A stretch of DNA of 64,000 nucleotides from a bacterium YEK0313 (GCA_000751295.2 CCMO02000002.1:332501-396500), one strand, 5' to 3'; shown: positions 17,817 to 26,894, numbered from the stretch's first letter. A program made the numbers and translations. The notes: generated from the letters alone by a model not told the origin.

Positions 17817-18917
17817 ATGGCGGGCGTTACCCTGACCGACGTCGTCAAGCGCTATGACGACGTGGAGGCCGTGCGCGGCATCAATCTCGACATTGCCGAC
17901 CACGAATTCGTCGTGCTGGTCGGCCCGTCCGGCTGCGGCAAGTCGACGACGCTGCGCATGATCGCGGGCCTCGAGGATATTTCCGGCGGCGAGATCGCGA
18001 TCGACGGCGAGGTGGTCAACGACGTGCCGCCGAAGGACCGGGACATCGCCATGGTGTTCCAGAACTACGCGCTCTATCCGCATATGACGGTGGCCGAGAA
18101 CATGTCGTTCGGCCTGCGCCTGAAGCGCTTCCCGAAAGCCGAGATCAAGAGCCGCGTCGACGAGGCCGCGCGCATCCTCGACATTGCCGAGCTCTTGAAC
18201 CGCAAGCCGAAGGCGCTGTCCGGCGGCCAGCGCCAGCGCGTCGCCATGGGCCGCGCCATCGTGCGCCACCCGAAGGTCTTCCTGTTCGACGAGCCGCTGT
18301 CGAATCTCGACGCCAAGCTGCGCGTGCAGATGCGCACCGAGATCAAGAAGGTGCACCTCAGGGTGCGCACCACCACCGTCTATGTCACCCACGACCAGAT
18401 CGAAGCGATGACGCTCGCCGATCGCGTGGTGGTGATGAACAACGGCCGGATCGAGCAGATCGGCCCGCCGAACGAGCTCTACCATCATCCGAAGACCCGG
18501 TTCGTCGCCGGCTTCATCGGTTCGCCGGCCATGAACTTCGTGCCCGCCCGGCTGGAAGAGGCGAGCGGGGCGCTGCGCATCCGGCTCACGGACACGATCG
18601 CGCTCGCCGTCCCCGAATCCAAGACCGCCCGCTACCGGCCGCATGCCGGCAAGGCGGACCTCCTTCTCGGCATCCGCCCGGAACATCTGACCGAGACCGA
18701 CCCGCACATGCCGCGCGGCAAGGAGCCGTTCGACATCAGGCTCGACGTCATCGAGCCGATGGGCAACGAGACGCTGGTCTATTTCACCATTGCCGGCGCC
18801 CAGCTCTGCGGCCGGGTCGATCCCAATGCCGGTGCCGCCGACGGCCAGCCGATGCGGCTTGCCGCCGACCTCAATCACATGCACCTGATCGACGCGGCGA
18901 CCGGCCTCGTGCTCTGA
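17817..18917 (+). CDS. ABC transporter ATP-binding protein, UgpC/MsmK type
   Basis: The ATPase powering the sugar importer, 366 residues. Motifs in order: Walker A GPSGCGKSTT, Q-loop VFQNYALYPHM, ABC signature LSGGQRQRVAMGRA, Walker B VFLFDEPLSNLD, and switch His in YVTHDQIEAM. The C-terminal roughly 120 residues form the regulatory TOBE domain of this subfamily (LLGIRPEHL). It begins 10 bases after permease 2 and ends the operon. ATPases of this type can serve several sugar importers. Confidence 0.94.
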   Translation: MAGVTLTDVVKRYDDVEAVRGINLDIADHEFVVLVGPSGCGKSTTLRMIAGLEDISGGEIAIDGEVVNDVPPKDRDIAMVFQNYALYPHMTVAENMSFGLRLKRFPKAEIKSRVDEAARILDIAELLNRKPKALSGGQRQRVAMGRAIVRHPKVFLFDEPLSNLDAKLRVQMRTEIKKVHLRVRTTTVYVTHDQIEAMTLADRVVVMNNGRIEQIGPPNELYHHPKTRFVAGFIGSPAMNFVPARLEEASGALRIRLTDTIALAVPESKTARYRPHAGKADLLLGIRPEHLTETDPHMPRGKEPFDIRLDVIEPMGNETLVYFTIAGAQLCGRVDPNAGAADGQPMRLAADLNHMHLIDAATGLVL

Positions 18918-19035
18918 AGGCACAGCGCCCGCTGCGGGACGGCGCATGGAACGGGATGCGGGCCGCGCTGCGGCTTGCCGCACCTGCGGATAAGCCATCG
19001 TGGTTCCAGCGGAAGCGGCTTGCTTCCGGCTCCAC

Positions 19036-19055
19036 ATGTCGATATGTCTCGACAT
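19036..19055. promoter_or_regulatory. Probable ArsR operator
   Basis: A perfect 7-bp inverted repeat, ATGTCGA / TCGACAT with 6 bases between, ends directly at the ATG of arsR (19056). ArsR repressors bind such dyads over their own promoter and leave when As(III) binds. The position suggests autoregulation of the operon; the role is inferred. Confidence 0.55.
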
Positions 19056-19412
19056 ATGGAAAACGATCAAGCGATCCTCGCCTTCGCGGCCCTCGCCCAG
19101 CTCACCCGGCTCGAGGTCTTTCGCCTGCTGGTGGCGACCGAGCCGGAGGGACTGCCGGCTGGCGAGGTCGCACGCAGGCTGGCCGTGCCGCACAACACGA
19201 TGTCTTCGCATCTCGCCGTCCTGAGCCGCGCAGGCCTTGTTCGATCCGAGCGCGCGAGCCGCTCGATCGTCTATCGCGCCGATCTCGACGCCCTGCACGC
19301 CGTGATCGCCTTCCTCGTCAAGGATTGCTGTGGCGGCCGGCCCGAGGTCTGTGTGCCCCTGCTGGCGGAACTCGCCCCCTGTTGCCCGCCCAAGGCCCCC
19401 ACCAATGCCTGA
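19056..19412 (+). CDS. arsR: ArsR family transcriptional repressor
   Basis: A 118-residue winged-helix regulator that opens the arsenic operon. The recognition helix region reads LAVPHNTMSSHLAVLSRAGL. Arsenite-binding cysteines are not in the helix but at the C-terminus (KDCCGGRPEVC, then APCC), as in the ArsR group with C-terminal thiols. I chose the ATG at 19056, since the fold begins with NDQAILAFAALAQLTRLEV; the frame is open to 18975. It overlaps the next gene by 8 bases. Confidence 0.92.
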   Translation: MENDQAILAFAALAQLTRLEVFRLLVATEPEGLPAGEVARRLAVPHNTMSSHLAVLSRAGLVRSERASRSIVYRADLDALHAVIAFLVKDCCGGRPEVCVPLLAELAPCCPPKAPTNA

Positions 19413-19932
19413 CCGTGTCTTCAACGTGCTGTTCCTCTGCACGCACAACAGCGCCCGTTCCATCATGGCCGAAGCCCTGCTGAACCATCTCGGCAAGGGG
19501 CGCTTCCGCGCCTTCTCCGCAGGGAGCGAGGGAGCGCCCGGCCCGAAGCCCATGGCCCTGAAGGTGCTCGAAGCCGAAGGCATTCCGACGGCGGGCCTCG
19601 CTTCGAAAGTCTGGGACGTGTTCGCCCGGCCCGAGGCCCCTGTCATGGACATGGTCATCACGGTCTGCGATCAGGCCGCGGGCGAAGCCTGTCCGCATTG
19701 GCCAGGCCAGCCAATCACGGCACATTGGGGAATAGAGGATCCTTCCAGCGCGCGGGGCAGCGAGGTCGCGCGCGAGCGGGCCTTCGTGACCGCCCTCCGC
19801 TATCTGCGCAACCGGATCAATCTCCTGGTGGCGCTGCCGGCCCCAAGTCTCGACCGGATGGCGCTCACCCAACGCGTGCGGCAGATCGGCTGCCTCGAAG
19901 GCGCAAGTCGCCGGCTTCCGGAGGCGGGGTGA
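19405..19932 (+). CDS. arsC: Arsenate reductase of the low-molecular-weight phosphatase type
   Basis: This cytoplasmic enzyme reduces arsenate to arsenite. The N-terminal loop CTHNSAR is the CX5R phosphatase loop, and the pair of cysteines in VCDQAAGEACP matches the two further redox cysteines of thioredoxin-coupled ArsC. Length is 175 residues. The ATG at 19405 overlaps arsR, and the stop overlaps the next gene by one base. A second, unrelated arsenate reductase follows, so the operon carries both known chemistries. Confidence 0.88.
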   Translation: MPDRVFNVLFLCTHNSARSIMAEALLNHLGKGRFRAFSAGSEGAPGPKPMALKVLEAEGIPTAGLASKVWDVFARPEAPVMDMVITVCDQAAGEACPHWPGQPITAHWGIEDPSSARGSEVARERAFVTALRYLRNRINLLVALPAPSLDRMALTQRVRQIGCLEGASRRLPEAG

Positions 19933-20357
19933 TGGACGTCGTCATCTACCACAATCCCGCCTGCGGGACGTCGCGCAACACGCTCGGCCTCATCCGCAAT
20001 GCCGGGGTCGAGCCGCATATCGTCGAATATCTGAAGACGCCGCCGACACGCACGCTGCTGTGTCAGCTCCTCGACCGCGCCGGGCTGACGGTCCGACAGG
20101 TTCTGCGCGAGAAGGATACGCCCTTCGCGACGCTCGGGCTTGGCGATCCCAGCCTGTCGGACGAGGCCCTGCTCGCCGCGATCGAAGCCCATCCCATCCT
20201 GATCAACCGTCCCCTGGTCGTATCGCCCAAGGGCGTCCGGCTCTGCCGTCCGTCGGAAGCCGTTCTTGCCTTGCTGCCACCGCAGCGCGGCGCATTCCGC
20301 AAGGAGGATGGAGAGCTCGTCGTCGACGCCGGCGGCCAACCCGTCCTGCACAGGTGA
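19932..20357 (+). CDS. arsC: Arsenate reductase of the glutaredoxin-dependent type
   Basis: The protein has 141 residues with a thioredoxin-like fold. The active-site motif NPACGTSRNTL holds the nucleophilic Cys, and the SPKGVRLCRPSEAV segment matches the C-terminal arginine loop of E. coli-type ArsC. It would reduce arsenate with glutathione and glutaredoxin. The start shares one base with the stop of the preceding arsC, and the next gene follows 6 bases later. Confidence 0.92.
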   Translation: MDVVIYHNPACGTSRNTLGLIRNAGVEPHIVEYLKTPPTRTLLCQLLDRAGLTVRQVLREKDTPFATLGLGDPSLSDEALLAAIEAHPILINRPLVVSPKGVRLCRPSEAVLALLPPQRGAFRKEDGELVVDAGGQPVLHR

Positions 20358-20363
20358 CAGCCC

Positions 20364-21416
20364 GTGTCGACCTTCGAACGATACCTCACCGTGTGGGTCG
20401 CACTCTGCATCGTCGCCGGCATCGCGCTCGGCCATCTCATGCCCGGCGTCTTCCAGGCCATCGGCGGAGCGGAGATCGCGCAGGTCAATCTGCCGGTTGC
20501 GCTGCTGATCTGGCTCATGGTCATTCCCATGCTGCTGAAGATCGACTTCGCCGCACTCGGCGAGGTCGGCCGGCACTGGCGCGGGATCGGCGTGACCCTG
20601 TTCATCAACTGGGCGGTGAAGCCCTTTTCCATGGCGGTGCTCGGCTGGCTGTTCATCGCCTGGCTGTTCCGCCCTTATCTGCCGGCCGACCAGATCCCGA
20701 GCTACATTGCCGGCCTGATCATCCTGGCAGCGGCGCCCTGCACTGCCATGGTCTTCGTCTGGTCGAACCTGACGAAAGGCGAGCCGCATTTCACCCTGAG
20801 CCAGGTCGCGCTGAACGACGCCATCATGGTCGTCGCCTTCGCGCCGATCGTCGGCCTGCTCCTGGGCCTCTCCGCCATCACCGTGCCCTGGGGCACCCTC
20901 GCCCTCTCGGTGGTGCTCTACATCGTCATCCCGGTGATCGTGGCGCAGATCGTCCGCGGCCGCGTGCTCGCCCGCGGCGGGCGGGCCGCGCTCGACCGCC
21001 TGCTCGAACGCCTCGGGCCGGCTTCGCTGATGGCCCTGCTCGCCACGCTCGTCCTGCTGTTCGGCTTCCAGGGCGAGCAGATCCTCAGGCAGCCCATGGT
21101 CATCGCCCTCCTGGCGGTGCCGATCCTGATCCAGGTCTATTTCAACGCCGGCCTCGCCTACATGCTGAACCGCCTCGCCGGCGAGCAGCACTGCGTGGCA
21201 GGCCCGTCCGCGCTGATCGGCGCCTCCAACTTCTTCGAACTTGCCGTCGCCGCAGCCATCAGCCTGTTCGGCTTCCATTCCGGCGCGGCGCTCGCGACGG
21301 TCGTCGGCGTGCTGATCGAGGTGCCGGTCATGCTCACCGTCGTCTGGATCGTCAACCGGTCGAAGGGCTGGTATGAGCGCGGGGCCGGCGTGCGGAAGGC
21401 CGAGCCGGCGGAGTAA
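20364..21416 (+). CDS. acr3: Arsenite efflux permease, ACR3 family
   Basis: This inner-membrane exporter removes arsenite produced by the two reductases. The 350 residues form about ten membrane segments. The motif AAAPCTAMVFVWS contains the conserved Cys of membrane segment 4, and ASNFFELAVAAA holds the conserved Glu of segment 9, both needed in ACR3 proteins. The start is GTG at 20364, 6 bases after arsC. It ends the arsenic operon and faces msrB convergently. Confidence 0.94.
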   Translation: MSTFERYLTVWVALCIVAGIALGHLMPGVFQAIGGAEIAQVNLPVALLIWLMVIPMLLKIDFAALGEVGRHWRGIGVTLFINWAVKPFSMAVLGWLFIAWLFRPYLPADQIPSYIAGLIILAAAPCTAMVFVWSNLTKGEPHFTLSQVALNDAIMVVAFAPIVGLLLGLSAITVPWGTLALSVVLYIVIPVIVAQIVRGRVLARGGRAALDRLLERLGPASLMALLATLVLLFGFQGEQILRQPMVIALLAVPILIQVYFNAGLAYMLNRLAGEQHCVAGPSALIGASNFFELAVAAAISLFGFHSGAALATVVGVLIEVPVMLTVVWIVNRSKGWYERGAGVRKAEPAE

Positions 21417-21434
21417 TTCCACCGCGCGGCCGGC

Positions 21435-21851
21435 CTATTCCGGCCTGAAATTCATCGCCACGCCGTTGATGCAATAGCGCAGCCCGGTCGGCGGCGGGCC
21501 GTCCGGGAAGACATGGCCGAGATGGCCGCCGCAGCGGCTGCAATGCACCTCGGTGCGCACCATGCCATAGGACCTGTCGATGCTCTCCTCGACGCTGCCG
21601 GCCACCGGCGTGTCGAAGCTCGGCCAGCCCGTGCCGCTCTCGAATTTCTTGTGCGAGACGAAGAGGTCCTGGCCGCAGCCGGCGCAGGAGAAGGTACCGG
21701 CGCGCTTTTCGTAATTGAGCGCGCAGCTGCCCGGCCGCTCGGTGCCATGGCCGCGCAGCACGGCATATTGCTCCGGCGTCAGCAGGCGGCGCCATTCCTC
21801 GTCCGTATGGGTGACGGGATAGCGGCTGGCCTGTTCGGCTGATGAGGTCAT
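21435..21851 (-). CDS. msrB: Peptide-methionine (R)-S-oxide reductase
   Basis: This cytoplasmic repair enzyme reduces the R form of methionine sulfoxide in proteins. The 138 residues show the two zinc-binding pairs (CAGC and CSRC), the FESGTGWPSFD signature and the catalytic Cys in RYCINGVAMNF. GSCALNYEKRAG carries a Cys that could resolve the sulfenic acid. The frame is open far upstream, but the ATG at 21851 fits the family length. It lies downstream of the MsrQ-like gene on the same strand, separated by 215 bases. Confidence 0.94.
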   Translation of the reverse strand: MTSSAEQASRYPVTHTDEEWRRLLTPEQYAVLRGHGTERPGSCALNYEKRAGTFSCAGCGQDLFVSHKKFESGTGWPSFDTPVAGSVEESIDRSYGMVRTEVHCSRCGGHLGHVFPDGPPPTGLRYCINGVAMNFRPE

Positions 21852-22066
21852 GGTTCCAGTCCTGGCGCTGTGCGGGCGGCGGCCGGCGGACCCTCGGCGG
21901 GCGCCGACCGGAGGCCGCGGTTCAGGTCCAAAGATGTGGTGCCGGACCCGACTTGTCGAGCCCGGCCGGCGGCCCCGCCCTTGCCGCGCCGGTCCCGCGG
22001 CAGAAGACCGGCGGGCCGGCTTGTCCCTGGCTGTGCCGGGACACGGACCGAAGGCCCGTCCCCGCC

Positions 22067-22939
22067 TCACTCTGCGGCGCCGCCGGCCGCGACCGGCACC
22101 GGCCGTGCCCGGCGCCGGTCCGGCGCGCGCGAGGGACGGCGGATCAGCGCGAGCGCCGCGACGAGAAGGCCCGCAATCAGCACCCAGGCGGCCGGCCTCA
22201 GGCCGATATCGATGGAGAAATTGGCCAAGAACACCCGCGAGGCCATGACGCCGGTGCGCAGGGCGTACCAGGCGGTCTCCAGGAACGCCGTCGCCGCGCT
22301 CGCCGCGACCGCCAGTCCGGCAAGCTGCAGCGGCGTCGCGGCAAGGTTCAGCCGGCGCATGAGCCGGAAGCCCATGAGCCAGAGGAACAGGCCCGCCATC
22401 AGCGTCGGCTCGGTGACGTCGATCTTGCTCTGCAGGAAGAAATGCAGGATGGCGAGCACGGCCAGCCCATAGACGATGCGGTGCAGGCGGTTCCACCTGG
22501 CGGCGCCGAGGCGGCGGATCATGGCGTCCGTCGAGGTCGCGCCGAGCGCGGCAAGGCCGATCAGCGCGGCAAAGCCGATGGTGAGATAGAAGCGCAGCAC
22601 GATCTCGCTGGCGACCTTGGAAAGATCATAGGCCTGATCGACCACATAGAGGCCGAGATGCAGCACCGCATAGGCGAGCGCCGCGACGCCGACCATGCGG
22701 CGGACGAGGATCAGCCGCGGCCAGTTGAAAATGTGGCGGGCCGGCGTCACGGCGAGCGACAGGAGCAGAAGCCGCACCGTCCAGTCGCCGGTCTGATGGA
22801 TCGCTTCCGTCACCGGCTTGGAGCCGAGCAGCCCGGCCGCCGCCTGGACGGCGAGCCAGAGGCCGGGCGCGACGACGCCGGCAAAGGCAACGAGTTTCAG
22901 CCAGGACAATCGGCCGGTCCGGTCGTTCCATGGCAGCAT
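22067..22939 (-). CDS. msrQ: Ferric-reductase-like haem b membrane protein, MsrQ (YedZ) type
   Basis: An integral membrane protein of about 290 residues that binds haem and passes quinone electrons to the periplasmic MsrP methionine sulfoxide reductase. The start LPWNDRTGRLSWLK and the helices after it (VRLLLLSLAVTPARHIF, AYAVLHLGLYVV, RLHRIVYGLAVLAILHF) carry the conserved His ligands of the family. No msrP gene is adjacent, so its partner must be elsewhere, or this copy serves another protein. I chose the ATG at 22939 from the conserved N-terminus; the frame is open to 22993. A divergent two-component operon starts nearby. Confidence 0.8.
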   Translation of the reverse strand: MLPWNDRTGRLSWLKLVAFAGVVAPGLWLAVQAAAGLLGSKPVTEAIHQTGDWTVRLLLLSLAVTPARHIFNWPRLILVRRMVGVAALAYAVLHLGLYVVDQAYDLSKVASEIVLRFYLTIGFAALIGLAALGATSTDAMIRRLGAARWNRLHRIVYGLAVLAILHFFLQSKIDVTEPTLMAGLFLWLMGFRLMRRLNLAATPLQLAGLAVAASAATAFLETAWYALRTGVMASRVFLANFSIDIGLRPAAWVLIAGLLVAALALIRRPSRAPDRRRARPVPVAAGGAAE

Positions 22940-23131
22940 GCGCCCGATCTCCGTGAAGGTTCCGATGTGACGCCATACGGTGGCACACGGCAAGCCGTTA
23001 CGGCGCCCGCCTCACGAATCGGTGATGCCCAGCGGGCCGACGCCCCCCTTCGCAGCCCCGAGCAAATAGCGGATACAACATGAAACAATAAAACTGTGCC
23101 CGGAACCGAGCGGCCGCGCGATAACACAGCC

Positions 23132-23854
23132 ATGTCCAGCCAACCGCACATTCTCGTCGTCGAAGACGACAATGAAATCAGCAAGTTGCTGACACGCTAC
23201 CTGCGCAGCAACAATTTCCGCGTCACCGTCGCGCCCGACGGCCAGGATTTCGACCGGCTGCTCACCGACAACCGTTTCGATCTCATCATCCTCGACATCA
23301 TGCTACCGGGCGAGGACGGGCTGAGCCTCTGCCGGCGAGTCCGGGCGCAGAGCTCCATTCCCGTCATCATGCTCTCGGCGCGCGGCGAGGATCTCGACCG
23401 CATCATCGGCCTGGAAGTGGGCGCCGACGACTATCTCGCCAAGCCGTTCAACCCGCGCGAGCTGCTCGCCCGGATCCGCGCCGTGCTGCGCCGGACCAGC
23501 GAGGCGGCGGCCGCCCCGGCCCGCCCCGAGGGTGTGCGGCAATACCGCTTCCTCGGCTGGACGGTCGATACCATCCATCGCACGCTGACCAATGCCAGCG
23601 GCGCGCGCATCGCCATCACCAGCGCCGAATTCGACCTCCTGCACGTCTTCTGCGAGCGGCCGGGCCGCACGCTCAGCCGCGAGCAGATCGTCGATCTCAC
23701 CCAGGGCCGCGCCGTCGGCCCGTTCGAGCGCAGCGTCGACATCCTGGTCAGCCGCCTGCGCGGCAAGATCCGCCTCGGCCCGGACGAACCGAGCATCATC
23801 GTCACGGTCCGCTCGTCGGGCTACCAGTTCACCCCCCAGGTGGAAGCGGCCTGA
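23132..23854 (+). CDS. OmpR-family response regulator
   Basis: A 240-residue regulator paired with the following kinase. The receiver domain has the acidic pair VVEDDNE, the phosphorylated Asp in IILDIMLPGEDG, and the Lys in LAKPFNP. The winged-helix C-terminal domain ends with LVSRLRGKIR and VRSSGYQF. The ATG at 23132 starts MSSQPHILVVED, the usual beginning. Its stop shares one base with the kinase start. The nearby divergent msrQ-like gene could be a target, but nothing in the sequence proves this. Confidence 0.94.
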   Translation: MSSQPHILVVEDDNEISKLLTRYLRSNNFRVTVAPDGQDFDRLLTDNRFDLIILDIMLPGEDGLSLCRRVRAQSSIPVIMLSARGEDLDRIIGLEVGADDYLAKPFNPRELLARIRAVLRRTSEAAAAPARPEGVRQYRFLGWTVDTIHRTLTNASGARIAITSAEFDLLHVFCERPGRTLSREQIVDLTQGRAVGPFERSVDILVSRLRGKIRLGPDEPSIIVTVRSSGYQFTPQVEAA

Positions 23855-25188
23855 TGCGCTGGATGCTCGATCTCCGGCCGCGGCGGATCACGGTGCAGAT
23901 CGCCGCGCTGGTGGTCAGCGCGGTGGCGATCTTCCATCTCATCGTGACCATCGTCTATTCCTTTTCCAATCCCGAGCTCGGGCCGCGCCATCCCGGCGAG
24001 CTCGCCGGCCGGGCGGCGGCGCTGCTGTCGCTGATCACCGCGAGGCCGAGCGCCGAGCGCGACCGGCTGATGGCGAACCTCGCCAGCGCGCGCCCGGACA
24101 TCACCATCCGCCGCGAAACGGCGGCCGTGCCGCCCGACAAGCCGCCCGCGGTGCCGGACCGGTTCCGGCGCATCGGCGCGGTGCCCGGCATTTCCGTCTG
24201 GTCGCTGGGGCGGGTCGCCGAGCCGCGGCCGGACGCCGCGGAAGACCTCCTGGTGCGGCTGCGCGACGGCGACATCTACCGCGTCACCTTCCCGCCGACG
24301 CTGCGGCCCCGGCCGTTCGGCCCGGGCGTCTCGACGCTGACCTTTCTCGGCATCAGCGTGATCATCCTCAGCCTCTGGGCCGCCCATGCGCTGGCCGGTC
24401 CGCTCAACCGCATCGCCGAGGCGGCGCGGCGCTATTCCGCCGACGGCGTGGCCATCGACCTGCCCGAGCGCGGCCCCGAGGAGGTGCGCCAGCTCGCCCG
24501 CGCGATGAACCAGATGCAGGCGCGCATCTCCAAGTTCGTCGCCGAGCGCACGCGCATGCTGGCCGCCGTCAGCCACGACCTGAGGACGCCGATCACCCGG
24601 CTGCGGCTGCGCGCCGAGTTCATGGACGACCAGAGCCAGAAGGCCGCCATGCTCAACGACCTCGACCAGATGGAGACGCTGGTGCGCGGCACGCTCAGCT
24701 ATCTGCGCGACGGGCGCGGCGGCGAGCCGCTGACGCCGACCGAGCTGCCGAGCATCCTGATGGCGGTGAGCGACCAGTTCTCCGACATGGGCGTCAACGT
24801 GCCCTATGAGGGCCCCGAGGCGCTGCGCATGGACGTGCGGCCGACGGAGATCCAGCGCGCCGTGACCAATCTGGTCGAGAACGCGCTGAAATATGCCGGC
24901 GGCGCGCGCATGCGGCTCGCGCTCGAGCCGGCCGGCGGCGTCGCCATCGAGGTGCGCGACGACGGCCCGGGCATTCCCGAAAACGAACGCGAACAGATGC
25001 TCGAGCCCTTCGCCCGTGGCGATGCCGCCCGCAACCTCAACAGCGACACCGGCTTCGGCCTCGGCCTGACCATCGCCCGCGCCATCGCCGAGGGCCATGG
25101 CGGCCGCCTGGTGCTGACCAACCGCGCCCCGCGTGGCCTGACCGCGCGGCTGGAGCTGAACACGGGGCGGATGGCGCAGGCGGTGTGA
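23854..25188 (+). CDS. Sensor histidine kinase, EnvZ/OmpR-partner type
   Basis: This 444-residue inner-membrane kinase has an N-terminal membrane helix (IAALVVSAVAIFHLIVTIVY), a periplasmic domain of about 130 residues, and a second helix (LTFLGISVIILSLWAAHAL). A HAMP linker follows, then the phosphorylated His in AAVSHDLRTPITRL. The ATP-binding boxes are NLVENALKYA (N), VRDDGPGIPE (G1) and GFGLGLTIA (G2). It is complete and directly coupled to the response regulator. The stimulus is unknown. Confidence 0.94.
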   Translation: MRWMLDLRPRRITVQIAALVVSAVAIFHLIVTIVYSFSNPELGPRHPGELAGRAAALLSLITARPSAERDRLMANLASARPDITIRRETAAVPPDKPPAVPDRFRRIGAVPGISVWSLGRVAEPRPDAAEDLLVRLRDGDIYRVTFPPTLRPRPFGPGVSTLTFLGISVIILSLWAAHALAGPLNRIAEAARRYSADGVAIDLPERGPEEVRQLARAMNQMQARISKFVAERTRMLAAVSHDLRTPITRLRLRAEFMDDQSQKAAMLNDLDQMETLVRGTLSYLRDGRGGEPLTPTELPSILMAVSDQFSDMGVNVPYEGPEALRMDVRPTEIQRAVTNLVENALKYAGGARMRLALEPAGGVAIEVRDDGPGIPENEREQMLEPFARGDAARNLNSDTGFGLGLTIARAIAEGHGGRLVLTNRAPRGLTARLELNTGRMAQAV

Positions 25189-25220
25189 AGGGAGAGGCCA
25201 CGGGTCACCGCCTCCGAGGA

Positions 25221-25802
25221 TCACGCCCGAAAGCTGCCGATCAGGCGAAAGACCGCCGCGTCTTCCTCATCGGCAAGTCCGGCCACAAGCCGCTGCAGCA
25301 TGGCCTCGTCCGCGCCATCCACCAGGAGCACGCCGCCGCCCGACGGCACCGGCGGCGCGAGCGGATGGCCGGGCGCGTCGGCGGCCACCCGGCCCCATTG
25401 CACGGCGCAGCCCTCAGGAGATGCGACGGCGGCCGGCTGATTGCGAAGGACGATCGGCGCGAGAAAAGCCCCGGCCGGTGACGGCTCACGCCGGTCGAGG
25501 CGGCAGACGATGCGGCTGAAATGGGTGAGATGCGGGCGCATGAGCCGGCTCATCGGGCTCGGCGTGTCGACCAGCCGGCGGTACTCGGCGCTGTCGAGCA
25601 CGCCGACGCCGGCAAGATCGTAGAGGGTGAAGAAACGCGCGCCGTCGCCCTCGCCCGCCTGGTAGCGCCAGGCGGCGAGGATGCCCGGCACGGTGAGCCG
25701 TTCCGGCACGTGCTCGATGCCGTGCCAGGCCTCATAGGCATCGAGGCGGCCCGGCGCGACGCCGTTCCACAAGGCGAGGAAGGCCGAACCCTGAAGCTTC
25801 AT
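25221..25802 (-). CDS. Uncharacterised protein, possible dimeric alpha-beta barrel
   Basis: I do not recognise a named family with certainty. The 193 residues begin with a strand ending in FLALWNGV, followed by AYEAWHGIEHVPERLTVPGI. That pattern is common in small ferredoxin-like barrel proteins of the EthD or DUF4286 sort. A second, weaker repeat of the fold may form the C-terminal half. The gene overlaps the preceding alcohol dehydrogenase by four bases, so the two are co-translated and probably work on the same substrate. Confidence 0.6.
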   Translation of the reverse strand: MKLQGSAFLALWNGVAPGRLDAYEAWHGIEHVPERLTVPGILAAWRYQAGEGDGARFFTLYDLAGVGVLDSAEYRRLVDTPSPMSRLMRPHLTHFSRIVCRLDRREPSPAGAFLAPIVLRNQPAAVASPEGCAVQWGRVAADAPGHPLAPPVPSGGGVLLVDGADEAMLQRLVAGLADEEDAAVFRLIGSFRA

Positions 25803-26836
25803 GCCGCCGTCTCCGGCCGCAGCATGACCTTGACGCCGGAACGGTCGCGCATGGCCGCGAAGCCGTCGAGAGCCGCGGCCAGCGGCAGGCGGTGGCTGAT
25901 CAGCCTGCGGAAGCGCTCGGGCTCGGCGGCGAGGACGGCGAGCACGCGCGGCCAGGTGGCAAGCGGCGCGCGATAGGAGCCGCGCACGGTCTGGCCGGAG
26001 CGCACCAGCCTGACGAGATCGAGCGAAGCGGCCCGGGAATGGATGCCGACGACGATGAGCGTGCCGTCCTGGTCGAGCTCCGCCAGCGCTTCGCCGACGA
26101 GCCGGGCGACGCCGGTCGCCTCGATGACGGCGTCGAAGGGTCCGTCCTCGCCGGCCTCCGCGAGCGCCTCGGCCAGCGGCCGCGCGCCGACATCGACAAG
26201 CCTGTCGAAGCCGAGCGCGCGGGCCACGGCGAAACGGGCGGCATCGTCGCGGCCGGCAAGCACGATCTCGCCGGCGCCTGCGCTTTCAGCAAACAGCGCG
26301 ACGCCGAGGCCGATCGGCCCAGGGCCGAGCACCAGGACACGGGCGCCGGGGCGGAACGCGGCCCGGTCGACCGCTTCCGCCGCCACCGTCATCGGCTCGG
26401 CGAGCGCCGCGATCTCGGCATCGAGCCCAGCCGGCACGGCAACGCAATTGACGGCGGGAACGGCGACCTCGGCGGCAAAGCCGCCGTCGCGGCGAATGCC
26501 GATGCCGGCGCGCGCCGCGCAGCGTTCGGCGGTTCCCGCGCGGCAGGCCGGACAGGCGCCGCAGACGACCGAAGGCCTGACGATGACCCGGGTGCCGGCG
26601 GCAAGGCCAGCGCCCGCCACGACACGGCCGGAAAATTCATGGCCGAGGGTCACCGGCATGGCGCTCGTCATGGCCTCATAACCGCCGGTCCAGTCGGCAA
26701 TGTGCAGGTCGGTGCCACAGATGCCCGCCGCCTCGACGGCGACGATCACCTCGCCGGCGCCCGGGCGGGGCCGCGGCACCTCGACGAGGCCTATGCCGGG
26801 AGCCGGTTCAGACTTGCGCAGGGCCTGCATGGGCAA
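25799..26836 (-). CDS. Zinc-dependent alcohol dehydrogenase (medium-chain)
   Basis: The 345-residue protein is a MDR-family NAD(P) dehydrogenase acting on an alcohol or polyol. Catalytic-zinc residues lie in AGICGTDLH and GHEFSGRV. The structural-zinc cysteines are in CGACPACRAGTAERC, and the Rossmann loop is VLGPGPIGLGVAL. The layout resembles butanediol, threonine or sorbitol dehydrogenases. It is the first gene of a two-gene unit with the uncharacterised protein downstream. The substrate is not determined. Confidence 0.88.
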   Translation of the reverse strand: MPMQALRKSEPAPGIGLVEVPRPRPGAGEVIVAVEAAGICGTDLHIADWTGGYEAMTSAMPVTLGHEFSGRVVAGAGLAAGTRVIVRPSVVCGACPACRAGTAERCAARAGIGIRRDGGFAAEVAVPAVNCVAVPAGLDAEIAALAEPMTVAAEAVDRAAFRPGARVLVLGPGPIGLGVALFAESAGAGEIVLAGRDDAARFAVARALGFDRLVDVGARPLAEALAEAGEDGPFDAVIEATGVARLVGEALAELDQDGTLIVVGIHSRAASLDLVRLVRSGQTVRGSYRAPLATWPRVLAVLAAEPERFRRLISHRLPLAAALDGFAAMRDRSGVKVMLRPETAA

Positions 26837-26894
26837 CCTCCTGACGTGGCCATGGTTTGCGCGGAAACGCCTTGCACCAAAGCTGGCGGTCCTG

